From Caldilineaceae bacterium (GTDB taxonomy: Bacteria; Chloroflexota; Anaerolineae; Caldilineales; Caldilineaceae), in assembly GCA_022824025.1 (NCBI GenBank), contig JAJEBF010000021.1, positions 62,001 to 126,000 of the forward strand: a stretch of 64,000 bases of DNA. The letters are read 5' to 3'. A program made the translations under genes and the position numbers. Of the stretch, positions 18,761-28,256 are shown piece after piece. A model generated the notes under the pieces. The model searched no databases and was not told the DNA's origin. It was given only the letters and a program-made list of their open reading frames with translations. Every line of letters begins with the position of its first letter. The first letter of the stretch is position 1.

Positions 18761-21700
18761 ATGCCTTTTACCTTTCACGCTGCATGGCTCACTTCCGGCA
18801 AACTGTTCGGCGGCGAAGAGACGCAGGATGCGTACGGTCTTGCGCATATCCCTCGCTTGCATCAACAGGGCGACAGCCGGAGGCCGCCTGATCATCGATC
18901 TCGCGCCCGGCAGGCGGGCAGTGGGGTGACGATGACCGCGGCGGAACAGGGCCGGCCAGCCAGCGTTAAGCAGTCAGGTGAACCGGCTACGGATAGCGGT
19001 CCGCGACTGTTCCTCTGGGGCGAAAATCACGATCCCCCCAGCATCTGGGAGGAAAGGGAATCTGAGGGGAATGGGGGCTCTGGCGGATCGAATCTAACAG
19101 AGCCCGCCGCGCCTATCGCCTCTTTCGAGGAGAGAATCGGCGGTCGCGAACACGAGGCAAAGAGCAACGGAAAGCTCCCCTCCCACCCTGCGCAGATGCC
19201 GGTTGGGACTTTGCGACAGATGTTGCGGCAGTTGGCGACCGCGAGCGAGCTTTCCAGTCTTCTGGGCAGCCCGGCAACGGCCAAAGTGTGGCTCCCCAGC
19301 CAGAATGGCCGTCCACAGATGCGGTTGGGATCCTTCCAGAAGGGCGTCAGCGCCTTGTCGGGCGACAAGGATCCGTTTGAACTGCGGCCATGGCAGGTCA
19401 CCGGTCTGACGCTAGACCCATTCCACACGCTTGCCTTTCTTAGCCGATTCACAAACCAGCGTCTGATTGAGCTTCCCGCCTCAACTTCGCTGTTTCGCCA
19501 CGCCCGCTTGGGCAATGATCTCCTGTTTTGGAGCCATGCAGCCAAATTCGTGCTGGAGCTCCTTGCCGGCCAGCACTTTCTCCCCGGTCTGATTCCAGAC
19601 AGCAACGGCCGCTTCTGGGCCGCGTGGCAGCCCTTCTTGCTCGAAGGGAGCCTGCGAGAGCGGCTCGAGTACCTGGTCTCGCTGATGCCTCCAATCTGCA
19701 GGGCCTACGAGTTGGAGTCTTTGGAAGACGCGCCTTCGCCTGGCTCGATTATCGAACATTTCATCGGAGTCCTGATCAATCGAGCTGTACGCGAGTGGGC
19801 TCCTGGAAATGCGGGAGGGGGCATACAGGATCGTGTAACCGACCAGATGGGCAGGGCCGACCGCTTAGAATGGTCTCACGGCCCGAATATTGGATCCATG
19901 TGGTTGGAGGGCCTTCGCGGGGAAGAGCCCCTCTTGAACCTTCCGCCCCAGCCGGCTCATCAGCTCTATAAGCAGTGGATCCGCTGGATGGAGCAGCTCC
20001 ATTCCTCGGCCGCAGACTCGAATTTCCAGGTTGCGTTCGCGCTGGAACTGCAGACGAAGGACGAGGAACCACCCTTATCGAAGAATGAACCGGGCGATTC
20101 TTCCTCCTTCCCTGTTTCGCTCAATCGATGGCATCTCAACTACTACCTGCAGGACAAAGATGATCCGGAGCTGCTCATCCCGGCCCGGGAGATATGGAAT
20201 CAGAATGGTCAGAGTCTCCGCGTCGACGGTCGGCGCTTTGACCAGCCCCAGGAACGGCTGTTGACCGGTTTGGGGATTGCCAGCCGCCTGTTCGCGCCGA
20301 TTCGAGATAGCTTGCGCGCTCCCCGGCCCGAAAGGGCGACGCTCTCTCTGGATGAGTCCTACCTTTTTCTCAAGGAGATCGGACCGCTCCTCCAGAGCAG
20401 TGGCTTCGGCGTCATCCTGCCAGACTGGTGGGCCGCTCGCAGCCGGTCCCGGCTCGGGCTGCGCCTTCGCCTGGGCAGTCTAATCGACTCCGACTGGGAT
20501 GGGAACGCCCAGGCAATGGAAGGCGCGCGGAGGCAACGGCGCAGGCCTGGCGAGGGCAACGGCGGGGGAACTTCACTTGACTTGCAGGGTTTGATCCAGT
20601 TTCGCTGGGAGCTGACCCTTGGCGACCAGACCTTGAGCAAAGAGGAGTTCGAGCGGCTGGCCGACCTGGGTTCGCCGCTGGTCCGCATTGGTGAAGAGTG
20701 GCTGGAGTTGGACCCAGAACAGGTTCAGTCGGCCCGTCAGTTTATCGACGGGAACGAGTCGACGGGGAATATGCCGCTGTTGCAAGCCGTAGGTTTGGCC
20801 CAGGCATTTTCCCGGACGCAGGAAGACGGCGACGCGGACGCCTGGCTTGAGTCGCCTCCCGCATCCAATCGTGCGACGGGCCTGCTGTCAGGGCGCGGCG
20901 GTCAAACACAGCAGAGCGCGGCAAGGTCGTTCAGGCCGGCGGTTGACTGGGACTTGGCCGGAGGGCTGGAGAGCCCGGACCTGCCTCTGGAAGCAGTTGT
21001 GGCAGACGGTTGGCTCGGCGCCGCCATGGAGCGGTTGCAGGGCATGGCGCCGGTTGAAGACATCCAGGAGCCGGAGGGATTTGTTGGCGTGCTGCGACCG
21101 TATCAGCGCAGGGGGGTTGGGTGGCTCTCTTTCCTGCGGCAGTTGGGTCTGGGGGCATGCCTTGCCGACGACATGGGACTGGGTAAGACGATTCAGGCGA
21201 TCGCCCTCTTGCTTCATTCGCGCCAGCAGGCCAAACTGGAGCCGGGCCGGCATGACGATCATGAGAACGGTCAACATCTGCCTGCCCTTCTGATCTGCCC
21301 GACAAGCGTTGTTGCCAACTGGCGGCATGAGATAGAGAGATTCGCCCCAGGCCTGCGGCTTCTCCTACATCATGGGAGCGGCAGGCTGAACGGCGACGCG
21401 TTTCGAGAGGCACTCACCCAACATGACATGGTGATTACCAGTTTCGGCATCGCCCGCCGCGATATCGATATGTTGGAAGCGCAGGAATGGAGCGATTTAA
21501 TCCTGGATGAGGCCCAGAACATCAAGAATCCTTCGGCCAAGCAGACCCAGGCCGTCCGCCGCCTGACCGGACAGACTCGCGCCCATCTCCCCAATGGGGC
21601 CGGGCAACCATTTCGGGTGGCTTTGACCGGCACCCCAGTCGAGAACCGCCTGCTGGAACTTTGGAGTATCATGGAGTTCCTCAACCCGGGCTATTTGGGC

Positions 21701-22585
21701 AAAAGGGAGCAGTTTCGTCAACAGTTTGTTCTTCCTGTGGAACGATACAACGACGAATTTGCCGCGGCCGATCTCCGTCGAATGGTCCAGCCTTTCCTGT
21801 TGCGCCGACTGAAAACCGATCCGACGATTATCTCGGACCTGCCTGAGAAAAACGAGATGGTCGTCTACTGTTCGCTGACCAAAGAGCAGGAGTCTCTCTA
21901 TACAAGGGTCATTGAGGAGACGATGGCTCGCGTTGAGAGGAGCGAGGGCGTGCAGCGCCGGGGCCTCGTTCTGGGCCTCCTGCTCAGATTGAAGCAGGTC
22001 ACCAATCACCCAGCCCACTATCTGGGCGAGAAGGGTCCACTTGTGGAACGAAGCGGCAAGTTGAGCCGCTTGACCGAAATGCTGGAAGAAGCGCTGGCGG
22101 TCGGCGACCGGGCGCTTGTCTTTACGCAGTTCGTCGAGATGGGCCACCTCTTGCGGCGTCACATTATGGAAAGCCTGGGACGCGACGCGCTGTTCCTGCA
22201 TGGAGGGACGCCGGCCTCCCGACGCGAACAGATGGTGCGCTCTTTCCAGGAGGACAGCAACGGGGCGCCGATATTCGTTCTCAGTTTGCGCGCGGGAGGA
22301 GTGGGTGTCAACCTGACCAGGGCCAATCACGTCTTTCACTTCGACCGCTGGTGGAATCCGGCCGTTGAGAATCAGGCTACCGATCGGGCGTTCCGCATCG
22401 GTCAGCAACGTTCCGTCCAGGTCTATAAGTTCGTCGTATCGGGAACGTTGGAAGAGCAGATCCACAACATGATCGAGAGCAAACAGGATTTGGCGGAATC
22501 GATTGTGAACAGTGGCGAAGACTGGTTGACTGAAATGGATACCGACGGCCTGCGCCAGTTGATCGCGCTGCGCACCCCCAGTTAG
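18761..22585 (+). CDS. SNF2/HepA-family helicase
   Basis: A 1274-residue DNA translocase. The N-terminal half has the SNF2-associated region (FTFHAAWLTSGKLF, later RLFLWGENHD), and the C-terminal half is the motor. Walker A MGLGKT is at about residues 805-810, motif II DEAQ at 916-919, motif III TGTPVENRLLELWSI, and motif VI QATDRAFRIGQQRS. All motor motifs appear intact. The start at 18761 fits because relatives of this bacterial group begin with an H.AW segment at once. The SWIM zinc-finger gene follows 122 bases later, a pairing seen in many bacteria and thought to act on DNA or RNA polymerase, perhaps in repair or recycling. There is a 60-residue Ser/Gly-rich low-complexity stretch after the first 70 residues. 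Confidence 0.93.
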   Translation: MPFTFHAAWLTSGKLFGGEETQDAYGLAHIPRLHQQGDSRRPPDHRSRARQAGSGVTMTAAEQGRPASVKQSGEPATDSGPRLFLWGENHDPPSIWEERESEGNGGSGGSNLTEPAAPIASFEERIGGREHEAKSNGKLPSHPAQMPVGTLRQMLRQLATASELSSLLGSPATAKVWLPSQNGRPQMRLGSFQKGVSALSGDKDPFELRPWQVTGLTLDPFHTLAFLSRFTNQRLIELPASTSLFRHARLGNDLLFWSHAAKFVLELLAGQHFLPGLIPDSNGRFWAAWQPFLLEGSLRERLEYLVSLMPPICRAYELESLEDAPSPGSIIEHFIGVLINRAVREWAPGNAGGGIQDRVTDQMGRADRLEWSHGPNIGSMWLEGLRGEEPLLNLPPQPAHQLYKQWIRWMEQLHSSAADSNFQVAFALELQTKDEEPPLSKNEPGDSSSFPVSLNRWHLNYYLQDKDDPELLIPAREIWNQNGQSLRVDGRRFDQPQERLLTGLGIASRLFAPIRDSLRAPRPERATLSLDESYLFLKEIGPLLQSSGFGVILPDWWAARSRSRLGLRLRLGSLIDSDWDGNAQAMEGARRQRRRPGEGNGGGTSLDLQGLIQFRWELTLGDQTLSKEEFERLADLGSPLVRIGEEWLELDPEQVQSARQFIDGNESTGNMPLLQAVGLAQAFSRTQEDGDADAWLESPPASNRATGLLSGRGGQTQQSAARSFRPAVDWDLAGGLESPDLPLEAVVADGWLGAAMERLQGMAPVEDIQEPEGFVGVLRPYQRRGVGWLSFLRQLGLGACLADDMGLGKTIQAIALLLHSRQQAKLEPGRHDDHENGQHLPALLICPTSVVANWRHEIERFAPGLRLLLHHGSGRLNGDAFREALTQHDMVITSFGIARRDIDMLEAQEWSDLILDEAQNIKNPSAKQTQAVRRLTGQTRAHLPNGAGQPFRVALTGTPVENRLLELWSIMEFLNPGYLGKREQFRQQFVLPVERYNDEFAAADLRRMVQPFLLRRLKTDPTIISDLPEKNEMVVYCSLTKEQESLYTRVIEETMARVERSEGVQRRGLVLGLLLRLKQVTNHPAHYLGEKGPLVERSGKLSRLTEMLEEALAVGDRALVFTQFVEMGHLLRRHIMESLGRDALFLHGGTPASRREQMVRSFQEDSNGAPIFVLSLRAGGVGVNLTRANHVFHFDRWWNPAVENQATDRAFRIGQQRSVQVYKFVVSGTLEEQIHNMIESKQDLAESIVNSGEDWLTEMDTDGLRQLIALRTPS

Positions 22586-22707
22586 TCGAGGCCCGATCCG
22601 GCCCGGTTTCTTGCCATGAGGGAGCGCCTGAGACATGCAAATCGCGGTGCGGCGCTGATCTGGCTGTCGCCCTGCACCCGTACCCAACCCGGAGAACCGG
22701 TAGACCG

Positions 22708-23712
22708 ATGCGTGATGACAAAATGACTGTCGAAGAGAAGGACGCCCCCGAATCCAATGAAACCCAAGCTGATGGATCCAGCGGCAACCGCTCGTGGGCA
22801 GATCGATGGTATGAACATTTGAGGGGCCAGGGGTTCGACCCTCGTCGAGGAAAGACGTTGTCTCGGCGTCTGACGGTTGATTCAATCGACATCCATTTCG
22901 GACGCATTCAGGCCGAGGTCGTCGAACCCCAGCGAGGCGCTTGCCAGGTGGAAATTGAAGCCCTGCCCTTGCGCGACGACGAGTGGTCAGCTGTGTTGGA
23001 CGCTCTGGCCGGGGAGGCGCTCTACGCGGCCCAGCTTCTGGCCGGAGGAAACGAAACGGAATCATTCCTGGCCGTCTTGGATTCGGTCTCTGAGGATGCA
23101 AATGTCCCGTTGCTGTCACCTTCCTCGAGCGCCGGTGACTTGAAATGGCACTGCTCTGTCTGCAGGAACCAGTCTTCGCCCTGCAGACACGCTCTTGCTG
23201 TCCTGTACCGTTTCGGGCAGATGATCGCCGGCAACCCTTGGCTTTTGCTCCGTCTACGCGGACGAGACCGCCAGCAGGTTCTCAACGAGTTGCGCCTCAG
23301 GCGCAGCGCCGAGGTTGAGGAAGGGCCGGGAGATTTGGACAGGACGTCAGGCTCGGTTTCGGACACCCCCGCCGCTGGCTACGATGCCTTGCAAGCTCTG
23401 AATGATTCGGCCATAGACGGTGGTGATGAACCCGCTTTGGAGGAACAGATCGATTCCTTCTGGGGAGGCCGGCAGCTGGGCCCTGGCGGCACGCGCCAGG
23501 ATCTGCAGGCATTGCATTACAACATCAGCCCGCCATTAATTCGTCTGGCTCTTCTACGCCGTCTGGGGCCACCCCCATTTCAGCAGGACAGCCCGGACAT
23601 TCATGAAATGCTTGCCCAAATCTACTTTGATGTCTCCGCAAAGGCATTGGAATTGGCTTTTGCTCCGGAACCCGACAGCGAGGGCTCTGAGAACAATGAA
23701 CCAGAACGATAG
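22708..23712 (+). CDS. SWIM zinc-finger protein
   Basis: A 334-residue protein with the SWIM motif C149-x-x-C152...C159-x-H161 (WHCSVCRNQSSPCRHA), a small zinc module that binds DNA or protein. The N-terminal WADRWYEHLRGQGFDPRRG segment is typical of SWIM proteins encoded next to SNF2 helicases. The C-terminal third holds acidic and low-complexity sequence and a short PPLIRLALLRRLGPPPF segment. It probably works with the helicase encoded just upstream. The start at 22708 has a weak ribosome site, and ATG 22723 is an alternative. Confidence 0.87.
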   Translation: MRDDKMTVEEKDAPESNETQADGSSGNRSWADRWYEHLRGQGFDPRRGKTLSRRLTVDSIDIHFGRIQAEVVEPQRGACQVEIEALPLRDDEWSAVLDALAGEALYAAQLLAGGNETESFLAVLDSVSEDANVPLLSPSSSAGDLKWHCSVCRNQSSPCRHALAVLYRFGQMIAGNPWLLLRLRGRDRQQVLNELRLRRSAEVEEGPGDLDRTSGSVSDTPAAGYDALQALNDSAIDGGDEPALEEQIDSFWGGRQLGPGGTRQDLQALHYNISPPLIRLALLRRLGPPPFQQDSPDIHEMLAQIYFDVSAKALELAFAPEPDSEGSENNEPER

Positions 23713-23721
23713 GAACGAACT

Positions 23722-25080
23722 GTGATTAGCGAGTTGTTGGCCCAAAGGGAAGCGGAATCCAACCCGGTTCGGGTGGGCATTATCGGCACTGGTAAATTCG
23801 GCGCTGGTCTGGTGGCGCAGATTTCGCAGATGAAGGGGATGGTGACCGCTGCCATTGCCGACATCAATGCGCGCAACGCCCGCTATGCCTACACGTCCAG
23901 CGGGGTGGATTCGCATGAGATCCGCACGGCGGAGACGGGCGACGAACTGGAGGACGCGGTCGGCGCCGGCAAACCTGTAATCGTCGAAGACGGCATGGCG
24001 CTCACCGATTGCGAGTCCATTGATGTGATTGTTGAGGCCACCGGCCTGCCTGAGGTTGGCGCCCGGCACGCCTTCCGCGCACTGAGCAATGGCAAGCATG
24101 TCGTCATGGTGAACGTTGAGGCTGACGTTACTGTCGGGCCGTTCCTGCGGCGCACTGCTGACGCCGCCGGCGTCGTCTACACGATGGTGGACGGTGATCA
24201 ACCGGCGGTAACCTGGAATATCATCGAGTGGGCCCGCAGCCTGGGCCTGGAGATCGTGGCCGCGGGCAGGGGAACGATCTACTATGCCGACGATTTTGAA
24301 GGCACCCCGGAGACGGCGGCTACTCGATTCGGCTTCACCGAAGAACATATCGAGCGGCGAACGATAAACCTGAAAATGTTCAACTCTTTCCGCGACGGCA
24401 CGAAGGCGCAGGTCGAAATGACAGCCCTGGCCAATGCCGCCGGGCTTGAACCGGACGTCCGCGGCATGCACGAGCCGTCTGTGAACCTGGAGGACATTCC
24501 GGTTCGTTTCAGTTTGCGGGACGAGGGTGGGTTGCTTTCCCGTCATGGGGTGGTCGAGCTGGCAAACTCCGTTGACGAGGACGGCGTTTCCATGCTTCCG
24601 AACCCGTTGAAGATGGGCGTCTTTGCCGTGGTTCGATCGGACCATCCCTTCACGAGAGAGGACCTGGCCTACAACGGTTGCCATGTTGGCGGCGATGGCA
24701 AGAACTTCCTGCTTTACCGTCCGTACCACCTGGTCGCGGTCCCCGCGCCGCTCAGCATTGCGCGGGCGGTCCTGCTCAACACGTCAAACGGCTCGTGCGC
24801 TCCCACGGCAACAGCTGAATGCATTACAGTGGCCAAGCGGGCCCTGCGCGCAGGCGAAAAGCTGGATGGCGGCGGCGGTTACACCGTCGTGGGGCAGTGC
24901 GAAAAGGCGTCTGTGGCGCGGCAACAGGGCTTGCTGCCGCTGGGCCTCGCGGACGGCGCGGTTCTTAAACGGGGCTTTGCAAGAGGCGAAGCGATTGGCT
25001 ACGAGGACGTTTCGTTGAACGAAGGTTCCTTCGTGCTTAAGATGCGGCGGTTGCAGGATGCGCTGACGGAGCAGGCGTAG
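23722..25080 (+). CDS. SAF-domain NAD(P)-dependent oxidoreductase (homoserine dehydrogenase-like)
   Basis: A 452-residue protein. A Rossmann fold begins at residue 18 (RVGIIGTGKFGAGLV), followed by ADINARNARYAY and an ATGLPEVGARHAF block as in homoserine-dehydrogenase-like enzymes. The C-terminal part (GEKLDGGGGYTVVGQCEKA through LPLGLADGAVLKR) is the SAF-type domain that marks a subgroup linked to sugar-acid use. The GTG start at 23722 has AGGAAC upstream and is 9 bases after the SWIM gene. The substrate is unknown; an aldehyde or branched sugar acid is a guess from relatives. It is probably co-transcribed with the genes that follow. Confidence 0.78.
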   Translation: MISELLAQREAESNPVRVGIIGTGKFGAGLVAQISQMKGMVTAAIADINARNARYAYTSSGVDSHEIRTAETGDELEDAVGAGKPVIVEDGMALTDCESIDVIVEATGLPEVGARHAFRALSNGKHVVMVNVEADVTVGPFLRRTADAAGVVYTMVDGDQPAVTWNIIEWARSLGLEIVAAGRGTIYYADDFEGTPETAATRFGFTEEHIERRTINLKMFNSFRDGTKAQVEMTALANAAGLEPDVRGMHEPSVNLEDIPVRFSLRDEGGLLSRHGVVELANSVDEDGVSMLPNPLKMGVFAVVRSDHPFTREDLAYNGCHVGGDGKNFLLYRPYHLVAVPAPLSIARAVLLNTSNGSCAPTATAECITVAKRALRAGEKLDGGGGYTVVGQCEKASVARQQGLLPLGLADGAVLKRGFARGEAIGYEDVSLNEGSFVLKMRRLQDALTEQA

Positions 25081-25281
25081 TCTTGTCGCGGGCGAACGTG
25101 ATGGGCCTTTAGGGAAACGATGAAACGACACTCGCCGTTCGCGGCCTTTCCCCTGGGTGATGCCGCGGCAGGGCGGCTCCGGCAAGGGCGCTTCCGACCC
25201 CGTGCGAGGCAACTCGCCCTATAGCTGTACGTTTTTTGCTTGATTTTCATGTGTTGGCGCAGCGTCTAAAAGGAGGCAGGT

Positions 25282-26298
25282 ATGGATTATCGGCGGCTGG
25301 GGCGAACCGGGTTGAAGGTTTCGGAGATCTGCTTGGGAACGATGACCTTCGGCCACGGCACGGATCAGAAGGAGGCCGCGAGCATCGTCGATCTGGCGTT
25401 CGATGCCGGGGTGAATTTCTTCGATACGGCGAATTCCTACGCTGACAGCGAGTCAGAGACGATTCTGGGCAACGTTCTGAAGGGACGGCGTCGCAACGCG
25501 GTCGTAGCCACCAAGTTCTTCAACCCCATGGGCCCCGATGTAAACAGTTCCGGCACGAGCCGCTTTCATATGATGCACACGGTCGAGGACAGTCTGCGCC
25601 GGTTGCAGATGGACTATATCGATATTCTCTATATTCACCACGTGGACTCGCAAACACCTTTGGAAGAGACTCTGCGCGCGCTGGACGACCTCGTGAGACA
25701 AGGGAAGGTGCGTTACACGGCATGCAGCAATTTCGAGGCATGGCGACTGATGGAGGCTATGTGGCTCAGCGATCACAATGGCTGGGAGCGGTTTGCCGCA
25801 TATCAACCCCAATACAGCCTGGTTGTGCGGGATATCGAGCAGGAGATCATCCCCGTTTGCCAGCTGAAGGGCATTGGCGTGGTTGTGTGGAGCCCATTGG
25901 GCGGCGGCTTTCTCACCGGCAAATACCGGCCCGGGGAGCGCACACACAGCGGCGCCCGCTCTGAAGAAGGCTGGGCCTTCCCCGGGAGTTACTTTGCCGC
26001 CAACGCCGACCAGACGCTCGCTACACTGCTGGAAGTTGCCTCCGAACTGGGGCGGACACCTGCGCAGATTGCTACGCGTTGGGTGCTCGAGCAACCTGCT
26101 ATAACAAGCGCAATCGTCGGGGCGCGCACCATCGTGCAGGCCCGGGACAATCTCAAAGCCGGCGGTTGGGCTTTGCCGGCTGAAGTGCGCGAACGGCTGA
26201 ACGACGTGTCCCACCTGCCGGACCGGTATCCGAAGTCGATGGAATTCAACATGCACGAGCGCCGTGACAGCGCCGCTCGGATGCCGTCGTTGGACTAA
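25282..26298 (+). CDS. Aldo/keto reductase
   Basis: A 338-residue NADPH-dependent TIM-barrel reductase. The catalytic tetrad is visible as D48, Y53 (FFDTANSYADSESE), K78 (VVATKF) and the histidine pair near 119-120 (ILYIHHVDS). The late SAIVGARTIVQARDN segment is the usual cofactor phosphate site. Start ATG 25282 has a strong AAAAGGAGG ribosome site. It is followed after 6 bases by a GNAT gene. Substrate unknown; the sequence fits the YghZ/PdxI-like group that reduces sugar-derived aldehydes. Confidence 0.92.
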   Translation: MDYRRLGRTGLKVSEICLGTMTFGHGTDQKEAASIVDLAFDAGVNFFDTANSYADSESETILGNVLKGRRRNAVVATKFFNPMGPDVNSSGTSRFHMMHTVEDSLRRLQMDYIDILYIHHVDSQTPLEETLRALDDLVRQGKVRYTACSNFEAWRLMEAMWLSDHNGWERFAAYQPQYSLVVRDIEQEIIPVCQLKGIGVVVWSPLGGGFLTGKYRPGERTHSGARSEEGWAFPGSYFAANADQTLATLLEVASELGRTPAQIATRWVLEQPAITSAIVGARTIVQARDNLKAGGWALPAEVRERLNDVSHLPDRYPKSMEFNMHERRDSAARMPSLD

Positions 26299-26304
26299 AC
26301 TGAA

Positions 26305-27303
26305 GTGACACTTTACGTCGTTCGCCCCTTTGAGGAGACTGAACAGGAATACGACGACCTGGCTTCTCTGCTCCGGGTCGCGTCGACAGGTGTTCGTCCC
26401 GTGTCCGCAGGTGAATTACGACAGGAGGACCAGGATTGGCCGGCCGGGTACCTATTTCAGCGAGTTATGCTTGTATCGAGTGGCAATGTGTTGGCGGCCG
26501 TGGGTACCAGTTACCAGGCGTACTGGCAGGAGGCCCCGTTCACGGTTCACATTCGCTTCGATATTCACCCGGAACACGAAGAGGCACAGGTTCTCTCGCT
26601 TGTTTACGCGGGACTTCAACGTCTTGTTGCAGAAAGCGGAAAAAAGGTGAAGCGGCTGGCCTCAAGGGTAAGAGAGAACGAGGGTGTTCGAATCCGGTTT
26701 TTGCTGGCGCAAGGGTTCCAAGAGACGATGCGTTCTCCAACATCAGTCTTGCGGACGGACGCGGCGGATGGAACTATCTCGGAGGAAGCTGGCGGAAAAA
26801 TTGCTCAAGACGGCGTAATGATCTTGACGTTGAACCAGCTCAAAGCGGGCGTCCCTGACTGGAAGCGCCGCCTGCGCGATCTTAGATGGGAGATCGTTCA
26901 GGATGTGGGTTCGACCGATCCGTTTTCCAAGCCGACTATCGATGAATTCGAGGAGATGGTCCTCCAAGACCCCGCGCTTGATGAGAACGCGTATTTCGTT
27001 GCCCTCAACGCGGCGGGAGACCTGATTGGCATGAGCAATCTTTGGCGCAACGATCCCAGCGGCAAACGGCTGGAAACAGGGTTGACCGGCGTTGTGCGAA
27101 CCCACCGGCGCCGGGGCATTGCGACCGCCCTCAAGAAGCGCACAGTTCTGTACGCCAAATCCTCCGGGGCAGCTACGATCGAGACAAGCAACGAGGAGGG
27201 CAGCGCCATGTATGCTCTCAATATGAAGCTGGGGTTCCGGCCCGGGCCGGCCTGGCTCGATTTCTCAAAAGCAGTCACCTCTGAGAGCATCAGTAATCAC
27301 TGA
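26305..27303 (+). CDS. Double GNAT-family N-acetyltransferase
   Basis: A 332-residue protein with two GNAT-like halves. The C-terminal half has the acetyl-CoA loop (VVRTHRRRGIATALKKR) and the late ETSNEEGSAMYALNMKLGF segment. The N-terminal half is more drifted and lacks the RGxGxA loop, so only one site should bind acetyl-CoA. The start is GTG 26305, 6 bases after the aldo/keto reductase stop, with a poor ribosome site, suggesting translational coupling. The acceptor substrate is unknown. Confidence 0.8.
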   Translation: MTLYVVRPFEETEQEYDDLASLLRVASTGVRPVSAGELRQEDQDWPAGYLFQRVMLVSSGNVLAAVGTSYQAYWQEAPFTVHIRFDIHPEHEEAQVLSLVYAGLQRLVAESGKKVKRLASRVRENEGVRIRFLLAQGFQETMRSPTSVLRTDAADGTISEEAGGKIAQDGVMILTLNQLKAGVPDWKRRLRDLRWEIVQDVGSTDPFSKPTIDEFEEMVLQDPALDENAYFVALNAAGDLIGMSNLWRNDPSGKRLETGLTGVVRTHRRRGIATALKKRTVLYAKSSGAATIETSNEEGSAMYALNMKLGFRPGPAWLDFSKAVTSESISNH

Positions 27304-27471
27304 ACGAATACGGGCACAGGGATGCCTGGTTCCATTCTGGCGTCTTGAAGTTGGCAGAGCGCAGTTGGATTTCTCAACAGGACGGGGCGCCGCGGTCTTC
27401 GCTGGCCCCCCTTCGGCGACGCTGTCCGAATCTCCCAAAGACGAATCACTCAACCTACAGGAGTTGACTAA

Positions 27472-28227
27472 ATGAAAACAATCGGGGAACAGGCAGCCAC
27501 GCTGGAGGAAGCCCTGAAGCTCTCACTTCCCCCTCTGGCAATCGCCTTTGCGGACGACCTGCCGGCGGGCATATCGCCCTATGAGGAGGTCGCCCCTGCG
27601 GGATGCTATTTCTGGCAGGAGGCGGCGCAGAGAGTCTTTGCAACCAGCGCGCAAGACCACGCGCTTTGCGCCATAGGCATTCACACGCACAATCTGACCG
27701 ACGCCCCCGCGACGCAGACTGGCGAACTCATGGCCGCGCTGGAGGCGATGCAGGGCCTGGACTACGTGCGCGAGGAGGAAGTGGCGGCCATTCCCGTTCT
27801 GTCGCAGCCCGTGCGGCACACTGTGTACGGGCCGCTGGCCGACTTTCCCATGGCTCCCGATATCGTCCTGCTCTTCGCCCACGCCCAGCAGAGCCTGGTT
27901 CTGACCGAGGCGGCCGCGCGTGTCGACGATGGTGTACCTCCTGCGATGGGCAGACCGGCCTGCGCGGTGGTTCCCCAGGTCAAGAATGGGGGACGGGCAG
28001 CGATGAGCCTGGGCTGTTGCGGGGCACGCGCCTACCTGGACGCGCTGTCAGACGACGTCGCCTTATGGGCCTTGCCGGCGGACAAGCTGGATGCCTACTG
28101 CCAGGAGATCGAAGGATTGGCCAAGTCGAATGAAATCCTGACCGTATTTCACGAACGCCGGCGCGAGGACGTGGCGGCGGGCAAACGCCCTACAGTCCAG
28201 GATTCTCTCGGACGGCTGTCCGAATAG
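27472..28227 (+). CDS. DUF169 family protein
   Basis: A 251-residue protein with the DUF169 plan: an early LKLSLPPLAIAFADDLPAG strand, a Cys-containing core (APAGCYFWQEA and HALCAIGIHTHN), and a late GRPACAVVPQ...MSLGCCGARAYL block. Conserved cysteines suggest metal or iron-sulfur binding, but the family has no settled function. ATG 27472 has AGGAG 7 bases upstream. It precedes the bifunctional aldolase by 29 bases. Confidence 0.8.
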   Translation: MKTIGEQAATLEEALKLSLPPLAIAFADDLPAGISPYEEVAPAGCYFWQEAAQRVFATSAQDHALCAIGIHTHNLTDAPATQTGELMAALEAMQGLDYVREEEVAAIPVLSQPVRHTVYGPLADFPMAPDIVLLFAHAQQSLVLTEAAARVDDGVPPAMGRPACAVVPQVKNGGRAAMSLGCCGARAYLDALSDDVALWALPADKLDAYCQEIEGLAKSNEILTVFHERRREDVAAGKRPTVQDSLGRLSE

Positions 28228-28256
28228 GCCGGCGAGAGGCATGGGGGCGAAGACAC

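Noticed and set aside
21497..23119. 540-codon minus-strand frame under the SNF2/SWIM genes
   Set aside because: It is antisense to two well-supported genes and rich in Arg, Pro and Gln, as GC-rich shadows are.
23554..24729. 391-codon minus-strand frame
   Set aside because: Shadow of the SAF-domain oxidoreductase, with no domain recognised.
26680..26700. tRNA-like GTTCGAATCC arm
   Set aside because: It lies inside the GNAT coding sequence and no acceptor or anticodon stems fit around it.
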